This document shows positions 8,443-17,734 of a DNA stretch of 64,000 nt, piece after piece (the first letter of the stretch is position 1; each line of letters opens with the position of its first letter). Under the pieces are notes generated by a model that saw only the letters and a list, made by a program, of their open reading frames with translations, was not told where the DNA came from and made no database searches. Location: contig NZ_JAEUGD010000053.1 of assembly GCF_016775155.1 (NCBI RefSeq), positions 124,001 to 188,000 on the forward strand. The letters run 5' to 3'. The translations under genes were made by a program, and so were the position numbers. The DNA comes from Fulvivirga marina. GTDB lineage: Bacteria > Bacteroidota > Bacteroidia > Cytophagales > Cyclobacteriaceae.

Positions 8443-8488
8443 CAAAATTAGATTATGGGTAGTGCGAGCTTTATGATTCTGATCATAA
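8443..8488 (-). promoter_or_regulatory. Crp/Fnr-type operator and -7 element for norB
   Basis: TTATGAT-TCTG-ATCATAA (8471-8488) is a perfect palindrome with 7-bp arms. TAATTTTG on the minus strand (8443-8450) is a perfect TAnnTTTG. The centre-to-element distance is 29.5 bp, as at the other two promoters. The operator replaces the usual TTTG -33 element. The start codon at 8419 gives a short leader. Confidence 0.72.
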
Positions 8489-8653
8489 TGCGTGAGCTTT
8501 CAATAGGTTTATTGAGGTAGAAGGGAATGAACGATCTGAATATGTCTTTTAGCGAAGTGATTGAAGTTGTGTGAATTACTCTTTTACAGCGAGCAGTTAA
8601 ACTTTGCTTCTTAAATAATTTATTGATGAATTAATTCTTTATATATTCATTAT

Positions 8654-10927
8654 ATGAAAGATAACTTGTCAGGACAGTCAAATGTCGATGGAAACAGACT
8701 CATTCAGAATAAAAACAGCCTTGATAGAGGCGCTCTTAATAAGAATTTTGATAATAGTCTGATTCAGAAGAAGGAGCAATCAGGTAATAGAGGGGGTGGT
8801 ATTCAAAAAACACAAAATAATACCGGTTTGCCAGATACCCTAAAGCAGGGAGTGGAGAGCCTTTCAGGGCTTTCTATGGATGATGTGAAGGTTCATTACA
8901 ATTCCTCCAAACCTGCTGGCCTTGGAGCATTAGCATATGCTCAGGGCACTGATATTCATATCAGTCCTGGACAGGAAAAACACCTGCCTCATGAAGCCTG
9001 GCATGTTGTACAGCAAAAGCAAGGAGAGGTGAAGCCAACCGTGCAGATGAAGGGCGGGGTTGCTGTAAATGATGCCGCTGATCTTGAAAACGAAGCCGAT
9101 ATCATGGGAAGTAAGGCGAATGGTCTGGTGACGCCAACTTCTGTTGGGGTACAGGCTCCTGGTACTCATGGATCCATTGTTGCTAACGATGTGGTTCAGT
9201 TGAACAGGGATGAAAATAAGGAACACTATAGTAAACTTCTATTAAAGTTTGGAGCAATAAAATCGGCCTATGCAGAGAAGCGGGCCGAGGCCGGGTGGCT
9301 ACTAAATAATGAAAGAGTAAAGGAAGGGATTGAGGAAAAGCAAAGGTGGTATTTGCGTAATAGACTGGAGCACCTCTTACCAGAATTAGATAAGGTGCAA
9401 GATCTTACGTTTGATGAAAATTTTAGTAATGGAAAATATAAAAAACTTAAGTATGCCTGTAATAGGTTGGGTGGTGATGATTTGAAACTCCTGACTCAGA
9501 CTATTACAGAGCTGAAAAAGTTACACTATGAATTTTCAGGGAAACATGGGGAAAGAAAAATTATTAATCAGCCAGGATATGCTACCGGTGATGTGTTTGG
9601 TATAGCTGCATCACTCATTGACGATCCTAACCTTGATATTGTAATTAGCAGAGGTGCGGAAAAAGGAACAGCTGGCTATGACCCTACAGACAAGGCCGAT
9701 GCGCTGGTTAAATTTTATACTGATTCAGGTATAGAACCATGGCGTATACATATGGCACAAGTTTCTGACTTGAGAGATGAAGGAGCCAAGGCTATGAAAG
9801 GCAAGACCCGGAGTATCCAAAAAGGGTTTGATCCGAAATTGTCAAATAGGGCAATAGATAATAATATGACTTTTACGGTGAGTGGAGGTACGGATTATGT
9901 AGCAACTCATTGGAGTGATGAAATGCGGAGCAAAGTTAGAAATGCCTGGGATGTTAACGATTCAAAAGACAAAGAGATTCAAGATTGGCTTCGATATAAA
10001 AACGTACCGGTCAGTGGCAAAAACGTAGCAATATTATGGTCACGTTTTAGCGGAAAGAAAGGAGACATCCACCTGGAGCATGATACTAGCTACAAGGGTA
10101 TGGAGCAAATAGTGATAATGGCCAAGGAAAAATATGCAGCTGTTATAATTGCCGGAGACCCTTATGCAACTCCTGATAAGGTAGGTAAGTTTACGCAAAT
10201 TGCCCGCAAAGCGGGGCTTAATGTCTTTGACCTGACGGGTTTTTGGGAGCATAAAAATGATTTACTGAAAGCTTGGGGAGGTGACACGCGCTTTGGGCAA
10301 TTCAAATTATATGATTATCTCGACAGGCACTTCGAAGAATTAAAACATTTGGGATTTAGAAGTGGAAACCTGGAGGCAATGGCGATGCTTGGTCATCAGG
10401 TAAGGTATATGGAAGAACCTGATAGTAAAGGAGGGGAGAGAATGGAAAAGTGGCACGAAAAAGAAGGAGGAAAAACAGCCATGGGAGGGGTGGCAACAGG
10501 TTATGAACGTCTCATGGTCGATAAACCACCAACAAGGTCAGGCCAGTTTTTGAGGGCATTTCAAGGTGAGTTTGGGGATAGACCGGCATGGGCACCCGGT
10601 AGAGATCCGCAAAGAGTAAAGCCAGATCAAATTTATTCATACGAAAGTGGCTTTAACGAAAGAGATCTTACTAAAATAGGAAGCTATCTGGGTGTTGAAA
10701 GGCCTGGCCAAATAATGCGCGAACCAGCGTCCTTTTCACCGTTTGTCAACTTAACCACTTTGGATTTGACAGGAATGGAAATATCTTCTGATTTAGTCCG
10801 TAAACTCATTAGTTATATTGTAGCGGACTTGTTGCCGAGCCTTACCCGTTTGGACATCAGTGAGAGCCATAGCGAAACTGTGGAGGCATTTGGGGATTTG
10901 AAAAAAGTACAGGTTAATTATAGATAA
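8654..10927 (+). CDS. DUF4157-domain protein, putative eCIS-type toxin/effector
   Basis: 757 residues with no signal peptide. Residues 1-55 are low-complexity and Asn/Gln/Lys-rich. Residues about 57-155 are a DUF4157 domain: LPDTLKQGVESLSGLSMDD, then GTDIHISPGQEKHLP, the zinc-protease-like HEAWH (113-117) and LENEADIMG. DUF4157 is the domain shared by cargo of extracellular contractile injection systems and other polymorphic toxins. The remaining about 570 residues are unrecognised. They include hydrophobic strands typical of a Rossmann-like fold (VAILWSRF, YAAVIIAGDP, LNVFDLTGFW) and FRSGNLEAMAMLGHQVRYMEE, which could suit a GT-B-like transferase, though this is a guess. The last 60 residues contain two leucine-rich-repeat-like units (LTTLDLTGMEI, LTRLDISES). 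No injection-system or immunity genes are nearby. Confidence 0.8.
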   Translation: MKDNLSGQSNVDGNRLIQNKNSLDRGALNKNFDNSLIQKKEQSGNRGGGIQKTQNNTGLPDTLKQGVESLSGLSMDDVKVHYNSSKPAGLGALAYAQGTDIHISPGQEKHLPHEAWHVVQQKQGEVKPTVQMKGGVAVNDAADLENEADIMGSKANGLVTPTSVGVQAPGTHGSIVANDVVQLNRDENKEHYSKLLLKFGAIKSAYAEKRAEAGWLLNNERVKEGIEEKQRWYLRNRLEHLLPELDKVQDLTFDENFSNGKYKKLKYACNRLGGDDLKLLTQTITELKKLHYEFSGKHGERKIINQPGYATGDVFGIAASLIDDPNLDIVISRGAEKGTAGYDPTDKADALVKFYTDSGIEPWRIHMAQVSDLRDEGAKAMKGKTRSIQKGFDPKLSNRAIDNNMTFTVSGGTDYVATHWSDEMRSKVRNAWDVNDSKDKEIQDWLRYKNVPVSGKNVAILWSRFSGKKGDIHLEHDTSYKGMEQIVIMAKEKYAAVIIAGDPYATPDKVGKFTQIARKAGLNVFDLTGFWEHKNDLLKAWGGDTRFGQFKLYDYLDRHFEELKHLGFRSGNLEAMAMLGHQVRYMEEPDSKGGERMEKWHEKEGGKTAMGGVATGYERLMVDKPPTRSGQFLRAFQGEFGDRPAWAPGRDPQRVKPDQIYSYESGFNERDLTKIGSYLGVERPGQIMREPASFSPFVNLTTLDLTGMEISSDLVRKLISYIVADLLPSLTRLDISESHSETVEAFGDLKKVQVNYR

Positions 10928-11234
10928 ATGATAAGTATTATGCTGGTCAACCTATTGTGAGCCATAAATGCATGCTGATCAATAATATCAAAATTTAAGA
11001 TTAGGTCTCTTAATGTGCTGGACACAAGAAAGCTGATATAATTCTACTTTTTGCAAATCTCTTCTGACTGTTTTATGCCAAACAGTGGTTACATTTTTTT
11101 TAACTTTGGAATTTATTTGTACAAATCATCTGTTAGCCACTTTGAAAGCATTTTGTAGGGATGATGATTAATTAATACTAAGATAATAGGAGAGGCTTTT
11201 TAAAAAATTATATTTGTGATCTGATCTGAAAAAG
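10928..11234. other. Intergenic, probable promoter region of the Dab operon
   Basis: AT-rich 307-bp gap following the effector gene. No open frame of coding quality, RNA or strong hairpin was seen. It presumably holds the promoter for the inorganic-carbon operon, but I could not identify a convincing TTTG-N19-TAnnTTTG pair. Confidence 0.4.
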
Positions 11235-11645
11235 ATGACGAGAAAAAAAATATATTCCATGTTGGGTGTAGTGCAGGTATCCTTAGCACTATTGCTTGCC
11301 ACTTGTGGGTATAGTCCATCTTTTGTACATGCTCATGATATTGTTAGTGTATCTGGCGATAGTGACACTTCTCAGGAGCTTTGGATCAATCATCCATATT
11401 ATGGTAAAAGTGAGCACAGATCAGGCTTACCTCAATACCCTCCTGCGGAGGAAGACGGTGACGATGATAAAACGGAGGAAGATACCGTTGAGAGTGATGC
11501 ATGTGAGCATTCGTCATTTGAGATACATGTTTTACACATCCGGCTATCCTTAAGGCTTAGTACATTCAGGCTGATATTCATGGAATATCAGGCCTCAGTG
11601 CCACTCTATGTACTCTTCCATTCCTGGAAGAACTTCCTTATCTGA
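11235..11645 (+). CDS. Small exported hypothetical protein preceding dabA
   Basis: 136 residues. A basic start (MTRKKIY) and a hydrophobic stretch (about 9-32, ending SFVHAHD) look like a signal sequence. The middle is very acidic (AEEDGDDDKTEEDTVESD, about 71-88), and the C-terminal third is hydrophobic/basic with LRLSLRLSTFRLIF-like alternation that could be a membrane segment. Histidines are frequent (HAHD, HPYYGKSEH, CEHSSFEIHVLHIR). No family was recognised. It ends 83 bp before dabA on the same strand and may be the first gene of the carbon-uptake operon. A His- and Asp-rich exported leader protein might bind a divalent metal such as zinc, but this is speculation. Confidence 0.5.
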   Translation: MTRKKIYSMLGVVQVSLALLLATCGYSPSFVHAHDIVSVSGDSDTSQELWINHPYYGKSEHRSGLPQYPPAEEDGDDDKTEEDTVESDACEHSSFEIHVLHIRLSLRLSTFRLIFMEYQASVPLYVLFHSWKNFLI

Positions 11646-11728
11646 TATCTCCCAACTGACTTTTTAAGCATTTAAAGAGTCTTCATATCTACGCCCAAAA
11701 TCGGGCATATACTATTTTTTCATATTAG

Positions 11729-14227
11729 ATGTCAGATCAAATGGAATCTATTAAGGATTTATTTGATGAACATGATGTCCTTCATAAACTTAAGCATTAC
11801 CTGCCGGCGCAGGCATCGCTGAAGGATTTCGTTCATCATAATACATTACATGCTTTTCAGCATTTGAAATTTCATGAAGCCCTGCACCAGGCTTCTCAAA
11901 TATTTGGGTATAAAACTTATTTATCTCTGGCTGAATTCAGAGCACTTTTTCAGGAAGGAAAAATCCGGGAGGATGTTCTTGATAACGTGATTCAGGAGAA
12001 AAAGGGAGAAAGCGAACTCTCCGTCTGGAAGGAGAGACTTCTTCAACACAACTACAGCGCAACAGCTACATCAAGAGTAGGTCGGCTGAGAGTTTTTTGG
12101 AAAGAAAAATATAAGATCAATCTTGATAAGATTGTACATCCATTTCTATTCAAATTGCTTTCGGCATACCTTGATCAGGGTATTTCCATATGGGCATTTC
12201 CGGTTGATAACAAGGATTTCCTGAACTCTATCAGAGAAATGGAGCAAAATGAACTGATCAGTATTTTTAAAACCTCCAGGCCAAGAAAACTCCTTATGGA
12301 GGGGCAATGCTCTCTTAAAAGTCTGTTGAAAATACTGGTGGGTGATGAGGAATTGTTTGAGCAATACCTTTTTGACCAACAGTTCTCTCATCCTGGCTGG
12401 GCAGGTATGGTTTCGGTTATAGAGCATCAGCCGGAGACATTGCTAGACCGCAGGACGATAACTTTACATGATCTCATATACCTGGAACTACTGCTTGAAA
12501 TAGATGCTCTGGATCATAAATTTGGTCAGGAGTGGGAACCAATAGGTTCCAAAGTTGCAGCTTTCCCTGATCCATTGTTTCAGGTAGGGGCTATAAATGA
12601 GCTGGAAGAGGTACTGATCCTTTGGCAAGAAGCGTTTGAGTGGAGCTACTACGACGATGTGCTTAAAGGAGTGTCGCCATCTCCTGCCAGCGAGAATGAC
12701 CAAAAGAAAAGTTTTCAGGCTCTTTTTTGCATCGATGACAGAGAGTACTCTCTGAGGAGATATATAGAGAGTGTTGATAATCAGTCCGATACTTTTGGTA
12801 CACCGGGCTTTTTTGGGGTGGAGTTCTTTTTTCAGCCAGAGCATAGTAAATTCTATACTAAGGCATGCCCTGCGCCCGTTACGCCCAAGTATTTGATCAG
12901 GGAAGAGGCCAGGCGAAATAGCAGACAAAAAGATCCTCATTATACGAAGCGATCTCACCTGCCTTTCCAAGGGTGGTTAATTACACAGACGCTTGGTTTT
13001 TGGTCTGCATTAAAGTTGTTTTTGAACATCTTCAAACCGTCTATAAGTCCGGCTACATCTTATTCGTTTCAACATATGGATAAGCACTCTCGCCTTTCTA
13101 TCGAGAATGAAGGGGAGCAGGTGGATGGTATGCAGGTAGGCTTTACGGTAGAGGAGATGGCAGAGCGTGTAGGCAACACTTTGCGTAGCATCGGACTCGT
13201 TAAGGATTTTGCACCACTTATCTATGTAGTAGGTCATGGAGCAAGCTCTGTTAATAACACTCATTATGCGGGATACGACTGTGGTGCGTGCTGTGGCAGG
13301 CCGGGAGCTGTTAATGCCAGGGTGTTCTCCTATATGGCTAATCTAACAGCTGTGAGGGAGCAGCTGAGAAAAGATGGGCTGGATATTCCGGAAGACGTGG
13401 TTTTTGTTGGAGCAATGCATGATACCACCCGAGATGAGATTGAGTTTTATGACGAAGAAGTACTCACTTCCTCTCAGGAGGTCAGCCACCAGCATAACCA
13501 GGTGGTTTTTGAGAAAGCCCTGGCCCTGAATGCCAAAGAGCGTTCTCGAAGATTTGATACGGTCAATACTCAAAAGCAGTTGGCCAAACTACACAAAGAT
13601 GTAAAAAGGAGGTCAGTCTCCTTATTTGAGCCCAGACCTGAGCTTAATCATGCAACAAATTCATTATGCATTGTGGGCAGAGGATCACTGACTAAAAACG
13701 TGTTCCTGGACAGAAGGCCTTTTATGAATTCGTATGACTACCGCATCGACCCTGAAGGTAAATACCTGCTCACAATACTCAACGCAGCAGCGCCTGTATG
13801 TGGGGGTATTAATCTTGAATATTACTTCTCAAGAGTAGATAATGAAAAACTGGGAGCGGGTACCAAGTTACCTCATAATGTTATAGGCTTGTTTGCCGTA
13901 GCCAATGGGGTAGATGGAGACCTTCGGCCCGGTTTGCCCAGCCAAATGATAGAAGTTCATGATCCCATAAGACTGATGTTCGTAGTGGAACATTACCCCG
14001 ATGTAGTATTGAAAACAATACAGGCTAATCCTGCTACTTACGAATGGTTTATCAATGAATGGGTGTATTTGGTCGTGAAAGATCCTGAAACAGGGCAGAT
14101 ATACAAGTTTTTCAATGGTGAATTTAAAGTATATCAGACTCTGAGATCTACTTTACAGAAGGTAAGCGATGTGAATACCTATATCGAAAATTACCTGGAT
14201 AATATACCTGTTTTAATTACCGATTGA
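11729..14227 (+). CDS. dabA: DabA, DUF2309 subunit of the inorganic-carbon transporter
   Basis: The cytoplasmic, carbonic-anhydrase-like half of the DAB carbon-concentrating complex, thought to convert CO2 to bicarbonate vectorially when coupled to the DabB ion channel. The 832-residue length is typical. The zinc-site residues known for DabA are present with the right spacing: C334 and D336 in FCIDDRE (with R338), H503 in VVGHGASS and C518 in YDCGACCGRPG (His-to-Cys spacing 15). These resemble the C-x-D-x-R and His/Cys ligands of beta-carbonic anhydrases. The gene overlaps dabB by 4 bp (ATTGATTA region at 14224), so the two are translationally linked. Confidence 0.93.
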   Translation: MSDQMESIKDLFDEHDVLHKLKHYLPAQASLKDFVHHNTLHAFQHLKFHEALHQASQIFGYKTYLSLAEFRALFQEGKIREDVLDNVIQEKKGESELSVWKERLLQHNYSATATSRVGRLRVFWKEKYKINLDKIVHPFLFKLLSAYLDQGISIWAFPVDNKDFLNSIREMEQNELISIFKTSRPRKLLMEGQCSLKSLLKILVGDEELFEQYLFDQQFSHPGWAGMVSVIEHQPETLLDRRTITLHDLIYLELLLEIDALDHKFGQEWEPIGSKVAAFPDPLFQVGAINELEEVLILWQEAFEWSYYDDVLKGVSPSPASENDQKKSFQALFCIDDREYSLRRYIESVDNQSDTFGTPGFFGVEFFFQPEHSKFYTKACPAPVTPKYLIREEARRNSRQKDPHYTKRSHLPFQGWLITQTLGFWSALKLFLNIFKPSISPATSYSFQHMDKHSRLSIENEGEQVDGMQVGFTVEEMAERVGNTLRSIGLVKDFAPLIYVVGHGASSVNNTHYAGYDCGACCGRPGAVNARVFSYMANLTAVREQLRKDGLDIPEDVVFVGAMHDTTRDEIEFYDEEVLTSSQEVSHQHNQVVFEKALALNAKERSRRFDTVNTQKQLAKLHKDVKRRSVSLFEPRPELNHATNSLCIVGRGSLTKNVFLDRRPFMNSYDYRIDPEGKYLLTILNAAAPVCGGINLEYYFSRVDNEKLGAGTKLPHNVIGLFAVANGVDGDLRPGLPSQMIEVHDPIRLMFVVEHYPDVVLKTIQANPATYEWFINEWVYLVVKDPETGQIYKFFNGEFKVYQTLRSTLQKVSDVNTYIENYLDNIPVLITD

Positions 14228-16104
14228 TTACCACTATGGAGAGTTTTGTTCATTTATTCTTGATGATTCCCCTGGTAGGTTTCATCATCAGTTTGTTTAT
14301 TCCCGGAAAAAGGGAGAGTGTGATATCTAATGTTGCTTTTACTACCGTAGGAGCTACTTTACTGGGGGGGATGATATTTATTTCCATCTGGGTTTTGAGA
14401 TTGATGCCAATGTTGAATGTTCGTGATATTTCCTTGTACACAGCACCTGGCTACGATTTTTTTCTGGATTTTTATTTTGACAAAGTTTCTGCAGTTTACC
14501 TGATGGTTGGTGCTGTCTTAACCTTTTTGGTCACTATTTATAGTCGTTACTATCTGCACCGAGAATCTGGTTACAAGCGCTTTTTTAATACTGTATTGTT
14601 TTTCTATCTCGGCTTCAATGTAACAGTACTGGCTGGCAATTTCGAAACACTTTTTATTGGGTGGGAAATACTCGGCTTATCGTCATTTCTGTTGATTGCC
14701 TTTTATAGAAAACGGTACCTTCCTGTGAAGAATGCACTCAAAGTGTTTGCTATTTACAGAATTGGTGATGTAGGAATCCTACTGGCCATGTGGATGAGCC
14801 ATCACTTGTGGCATGAGAATGTTACCTTCATGAAACTCAATAATTACGAACTGGTGCATGAGGTGCTTCAGTCTCATAGTGCCATTGGGATATTCATTTC
14901 CGTAATGATCGTGATCGCAGCTGCTGCCAAGTCGGCACAGTTTCCATTTTCAGCATGGTTACCGAGGGCCATGGAAGGTCCAACGCCATCGAGTGCTATT
15001 TTCTATGGGTCATTATCGGTCCATATTGGAGCATTTTTATTGCTACGTACTTTCCCTTTTTGGGAGCACCAGCCCGTGGTACACTGGTTTATAGTAGCTA
15101 TCGGAGTAATTACTGCTGTGCTGGGTTCTATTATAGCCAGAGTACAGCCAACAGTGAAGAGTCAGATAGCTTATGCCTCCATGGCTCAGATCGGTATTAT
15201 ATTTATTGAAATTGCTGCAGGGTGGCATACACTGGCACTTATACATTTTGCCGGTAATTCATTTCTTCGCACTTATCAGTTGTTGACTTCCCCATCAGTA
15301 GTTACATACCTGATCAGGGAGCAGTTTTACGACTTTACGCCAAGAAGGAAGTATCATGAAAATGCTTTTATGAAAAGGCTAAAGTATGCTGTTTACCTAC
15401 TCTCCATTAAAGAGTGGCATCTGGATTCAGTGGTTTTTACATTCTTTTTTAAGCCATTGAAGAAAATGCGTACCGCACTGAGTTTTCTGACCGTTAAAAA
15501 TGTCCTTTACTTCTTCGTTCCCATCTGCCTGATCGGTTTTGATCTTGCTTACCTCAATGAGGTTGGTGGGGTATTGAAGCAGTACCTGCCGGTTATACTG
15601 GCAGCTACGGCATTAATTATGGTGATTAAAGCCTATAATGAAAGAAGCAGCTCGCGACTAGCCTGGTTATGTATAGTTACCGCTCATTTCTTTATTGATC
15701 TGGGTATAGCTTTTAACCATCACTTTGATGGACGGGAAACCTTTGTGTATTTGAGCGGGGTGGTAATGTCTGGTATTATTGGGTATATCAGCCTGTATCG
15801 TGTTAAGGCTATGGAACACCATGGTATCGGTCTCAATGAATTTCATGGGTTGGTAAGCCAGTACCCTAGAACAGCTTTTATCTTTTTAATGTCGTGCCTG
15901 GGATTGGCAGGATTCCCTATAACCACAACATTTTTTGGGGAAGATGTGATCCTTACCCATGTGCATGAAGACCAGTTTGCCCTGGCGGTACTGGTGGCAC
16001 TTACTTTTATCATTAACGGCATTGCTTTAATCAGGATTTACGCCCGGGTATTTCTCGGTGCCAATTCCAGAACATACCATGAGCAGGCCGATCTGACATC
16101 TTAA
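14224..16104 (+). CDS. dabB: DabB, NuoL/MrpA-like membrane subunit of the inorganic-carbon transporter
   Basis: 626 residues with about 14 to 16 membrane helices and the proton-translocating antiporter-like core of complex I subunit L. Features include the GWEILGLSSFLLIAFY segment, the Lys-containing helix AAAAKSAQFPFSAWLPRAMEG, PTPSSAIFYGS and a broken-helix HIGAFLLLR region. In the DAB complex it supplies cation flux that drives DabA. It is shorter than NuoL and lacks the other Nuo genes, which together with the overlap to dabA marks it as DabB rather than a respiratory subunit. The start is a non-ATG codon (TTGATTACC region at 14224), with an internal ATG (MESFVHLFLM) at about 14236 as an alternative. 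Confidence 0.9.
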   Translation: MITTMESFVHLFLMIPLVGFIISLFIPGKRESVISNVAFTTVGATLLGGMIFISIWVLRLMPMLNVRDISLYTAPGYDFFLDFYFDKVSAVYLMVGAVLTFLVTIYSRYYLHRESGYKRFFNTVLFFYLGFNVTVLAGNFETLFIGWEILGLSSFLLIAFYRKRYLPVKNALKVFAIYRIGDVGILLAMWMSHHLWHENVTFMKLNNYELVHEVLQSHSAIGIFISVMIVIAAAAKSAQFPFSAWLPRAMEGPTPSSAIFYGSLSVHIGAFLLLRTFPFWEHQPVVHWFIVAIGVITAVLGSIIARVQPTVKSQIAYASMAQIGIIFIEIAAGWHTLALIHFAGNSFLRTYQLLTSPSVVTYLIREQFYDFTPRRKYHENAFMKRLKYAVYLLSIKEWHLDSVVFTFFFKPLKKMRTALSFLTVKNVLYFFVPICLIGFDLAYLNEVGGVLKQYLPVILAATALIMVIKAYNERSSSRLAWLCIVTAHFFIDLGIAFNHHFDGRETFVYLSGVVMSGIIGYISLYRVKAMEHHGIGLNEFHGLVSQYPRTAFIFLMSCLGLAGFPITTTFFGEDVILTHVHEDQFALAVLVALTFIINGIALIRIYARVFLGANSRTYHEQADLTS

Positions 16105-16138
16105 ATAAAATTTCATCTGAGTTTTAAAAATATTAATA

Positions 16139-17734
16139 ATGAAAAATAATCAATTAAAAATAGAAGTTCCGAAAAGCGGATTTACGGGATTAAAAGAGAA
16201 TTGGGGTAGTGATATCCTGGCAGGTTTTCTAGTGTTTTTACTTGCTCTGCCGCTCAGTCTTGGTATAGCCAAAGCTAGCGGTTTCCCTGCAGCCATGGGT
16301 GTACTTACTGCCATGGTTGGGGGTATATTTTCCAGCTTTTTTAAAGTTTCTGAGCTAACTATCAAAGGGCCTGCTGCCGGTTTGATCACCGTTTGCTCGG
16401 GAGCTATTTTGGAGTTTGGTGGAGGAGAAACAGGCTGGAAAATGGCCACGGCAGTCATTGTGGTGATGGCTCTGATTCAGGTTGTATTCGGGTTTTTGAA
16501 GTTTGGTTCTTTGAGCGACTTTTTTCCTCACTCTGCCATACATGGTATGCTTGCAGCTATAGGTATCATTATTATTGCCAAACAAATACCTGTGCTATTA
16601 GGTGATGAACCTTCGCTTTACAAAGGTGAAGGGCCAATTGAACTCTTGCTGGATATACCCAAATTTGTTACTCATGCACATTTCAATATTGCTATTGTTG
16701 GGCTGATAGCGTTGGTGATACTATTTACACTTCCTAAGCTGAAAGTTAATTTTTTGAAAAAAGTGCCAGGGCCAATGGTAGTATTACTCATTGCTGTTCC
16801 GCTTTCACTTTACTGGAGCTTTAAAAGCACTGAGCCAGCCTACTCATTAGTTCAAATCGGTGATTTTTGGGGCAGCTTGAGTATTAGTCCTGATTTTTCA
16901 GGGATCGGTACTTTTACTTTTTGGAAGTATGTATTTATGTTCCTGTTTGTAAACAGTTTGGAATCTTTGCTTACTGTTAAAGCGGTAGACAATCTTGACC
17001 CTTATAAGAGAGCATCAGATTATGATGGAGATTTGAAAGCCCTTGGCGCAAGTAATGTGGTTTCAGGTTTGTTGGGTGGATTACCCATGATTTCAGAAGT
17101 AGTAAGGAGCTCTGCTAATATTGGTTTTGGAGCAAAGACCAAATGGTCAAATTTTTTCCATGGTACATTTTTGTTGCTTTCCATGATATTACTCATACCT
17201 GTTATTGAAATGATACCTAATGCGGCTCTAGCTGCTATGCTTATTTTTGCAGGTTACAGATTGGCTTCACCTAAAGAGTTTGTACACACTTATAAAGTAG
17301 GCCGAGAGCAACTCGTAATATTCCTGACTACCATTGTGGTTACCCTCGCTGAAGACCTTTTATTAGGTATAGCAGCCGGTATTTTGGTTAAGTTTGTGTT
17401 CCACATGATAAATGGAGCCTCATTTAAAAGTTTATTTAAGGCGCACTATGAAGTAATTAAGACAAACCAAGGTACTTTAATTAAGGTTACAGAGTCTGCT
17501 GTTTTCTCCAATTTACTTGGATTCAAAAAAATGCTCACCAGCCTTCCTGAAAAGGAAGAAGTGAAGTTTGATGTAAGTGAAGCCAGACTGATAGACCATT
17601 CATTTATGTCTTTTATTGACCATTTTGGAAGAGAGTATAACTTCACTGGTGGGAATTTTCAGGTCGTAGGCCTCGGAAATCACATTTCTCTTTCAGAGCA
17701 TCCTCTATCAACCAAAAAGTTAGCAAGAGCATGA
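16139..17734 (+). CDS. SulP-family anion transporter with STAS domain, probable bicarbonate transporter
   Basis: 531 residues: ten to twelve helices followed by a C-terminal STAS domain (about 440-525). The SulP signature region is visible near the start (LAGFLVFLLALPLSLGIAKA, GVLTAMVGGIFSSFF, KGPAAGLITV). Later, ESLLTVKAVDNLDP and the NVVSGLLGGLPMISEVVRSS motif are typical of bacterial SulP/BicA-like carriers. The neighbouring dabAB genes and the overlapping carbonic-anhydrase-like gene (ATGA at 17731) suggest bicarbonate rather than sulfate as substrate; substrate is inference. Bacterial SulP-carbonic anhydrase pairs and fusions are well known. Confidence 0.88.
   Translation: MKNNQLKIEVPKSGFTGLKENWGSDILAGFLVFLLALPLSLGIAKASGFPAAMGVLTAMVGGIFSSFFKVSELTIKGPAAGLITVCSGAILEFGGGETGWKMATAVIVVMALIQVVFGFLKFGSLSDFFPHSAIHGMLAAIGIIIIAKQIPVLLGDEPSLYKGEGPIELLLDIPKFVTHAHFNIAIVGLIALVILFTLPKLKVNFLKKVPGPMVVLLIAVPLSLYWSFKSTEPAYSLVQIGDFWGSLSISPDFSGIGTFTFWKYVFMFLFVNSLESLLTVKAVDNLDPYKRASDYDGDLKALGASNVVSGLLGGLPMISEVVRSSANIGFGAKTKWSNFFHGTFLLLSMILLIPVIEMIPNAALAAMLIFAGYRLASPKEFVHTYKVGREQLVIFLTTIVVTLAEDLLLGIAAGILVKFVFHMINGASFKSLFKAHYEVIKTNQGTLIKVTESAVFSNLLGFKKMLTSLPEKEEVKFDVSEARLIDHSFMSFIDHFGREYNFTGGNFQVVGLGNHISLSEHPLSTKKLARA

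Noticed and set aside
14224-16104. Reading the NuoL-like gene as a complex I subunit
   Set aside because: No other nuo genes are nearby, and it overlaps a DUF2309 gene with all DabA zinc ligands, so DabB is the better call.
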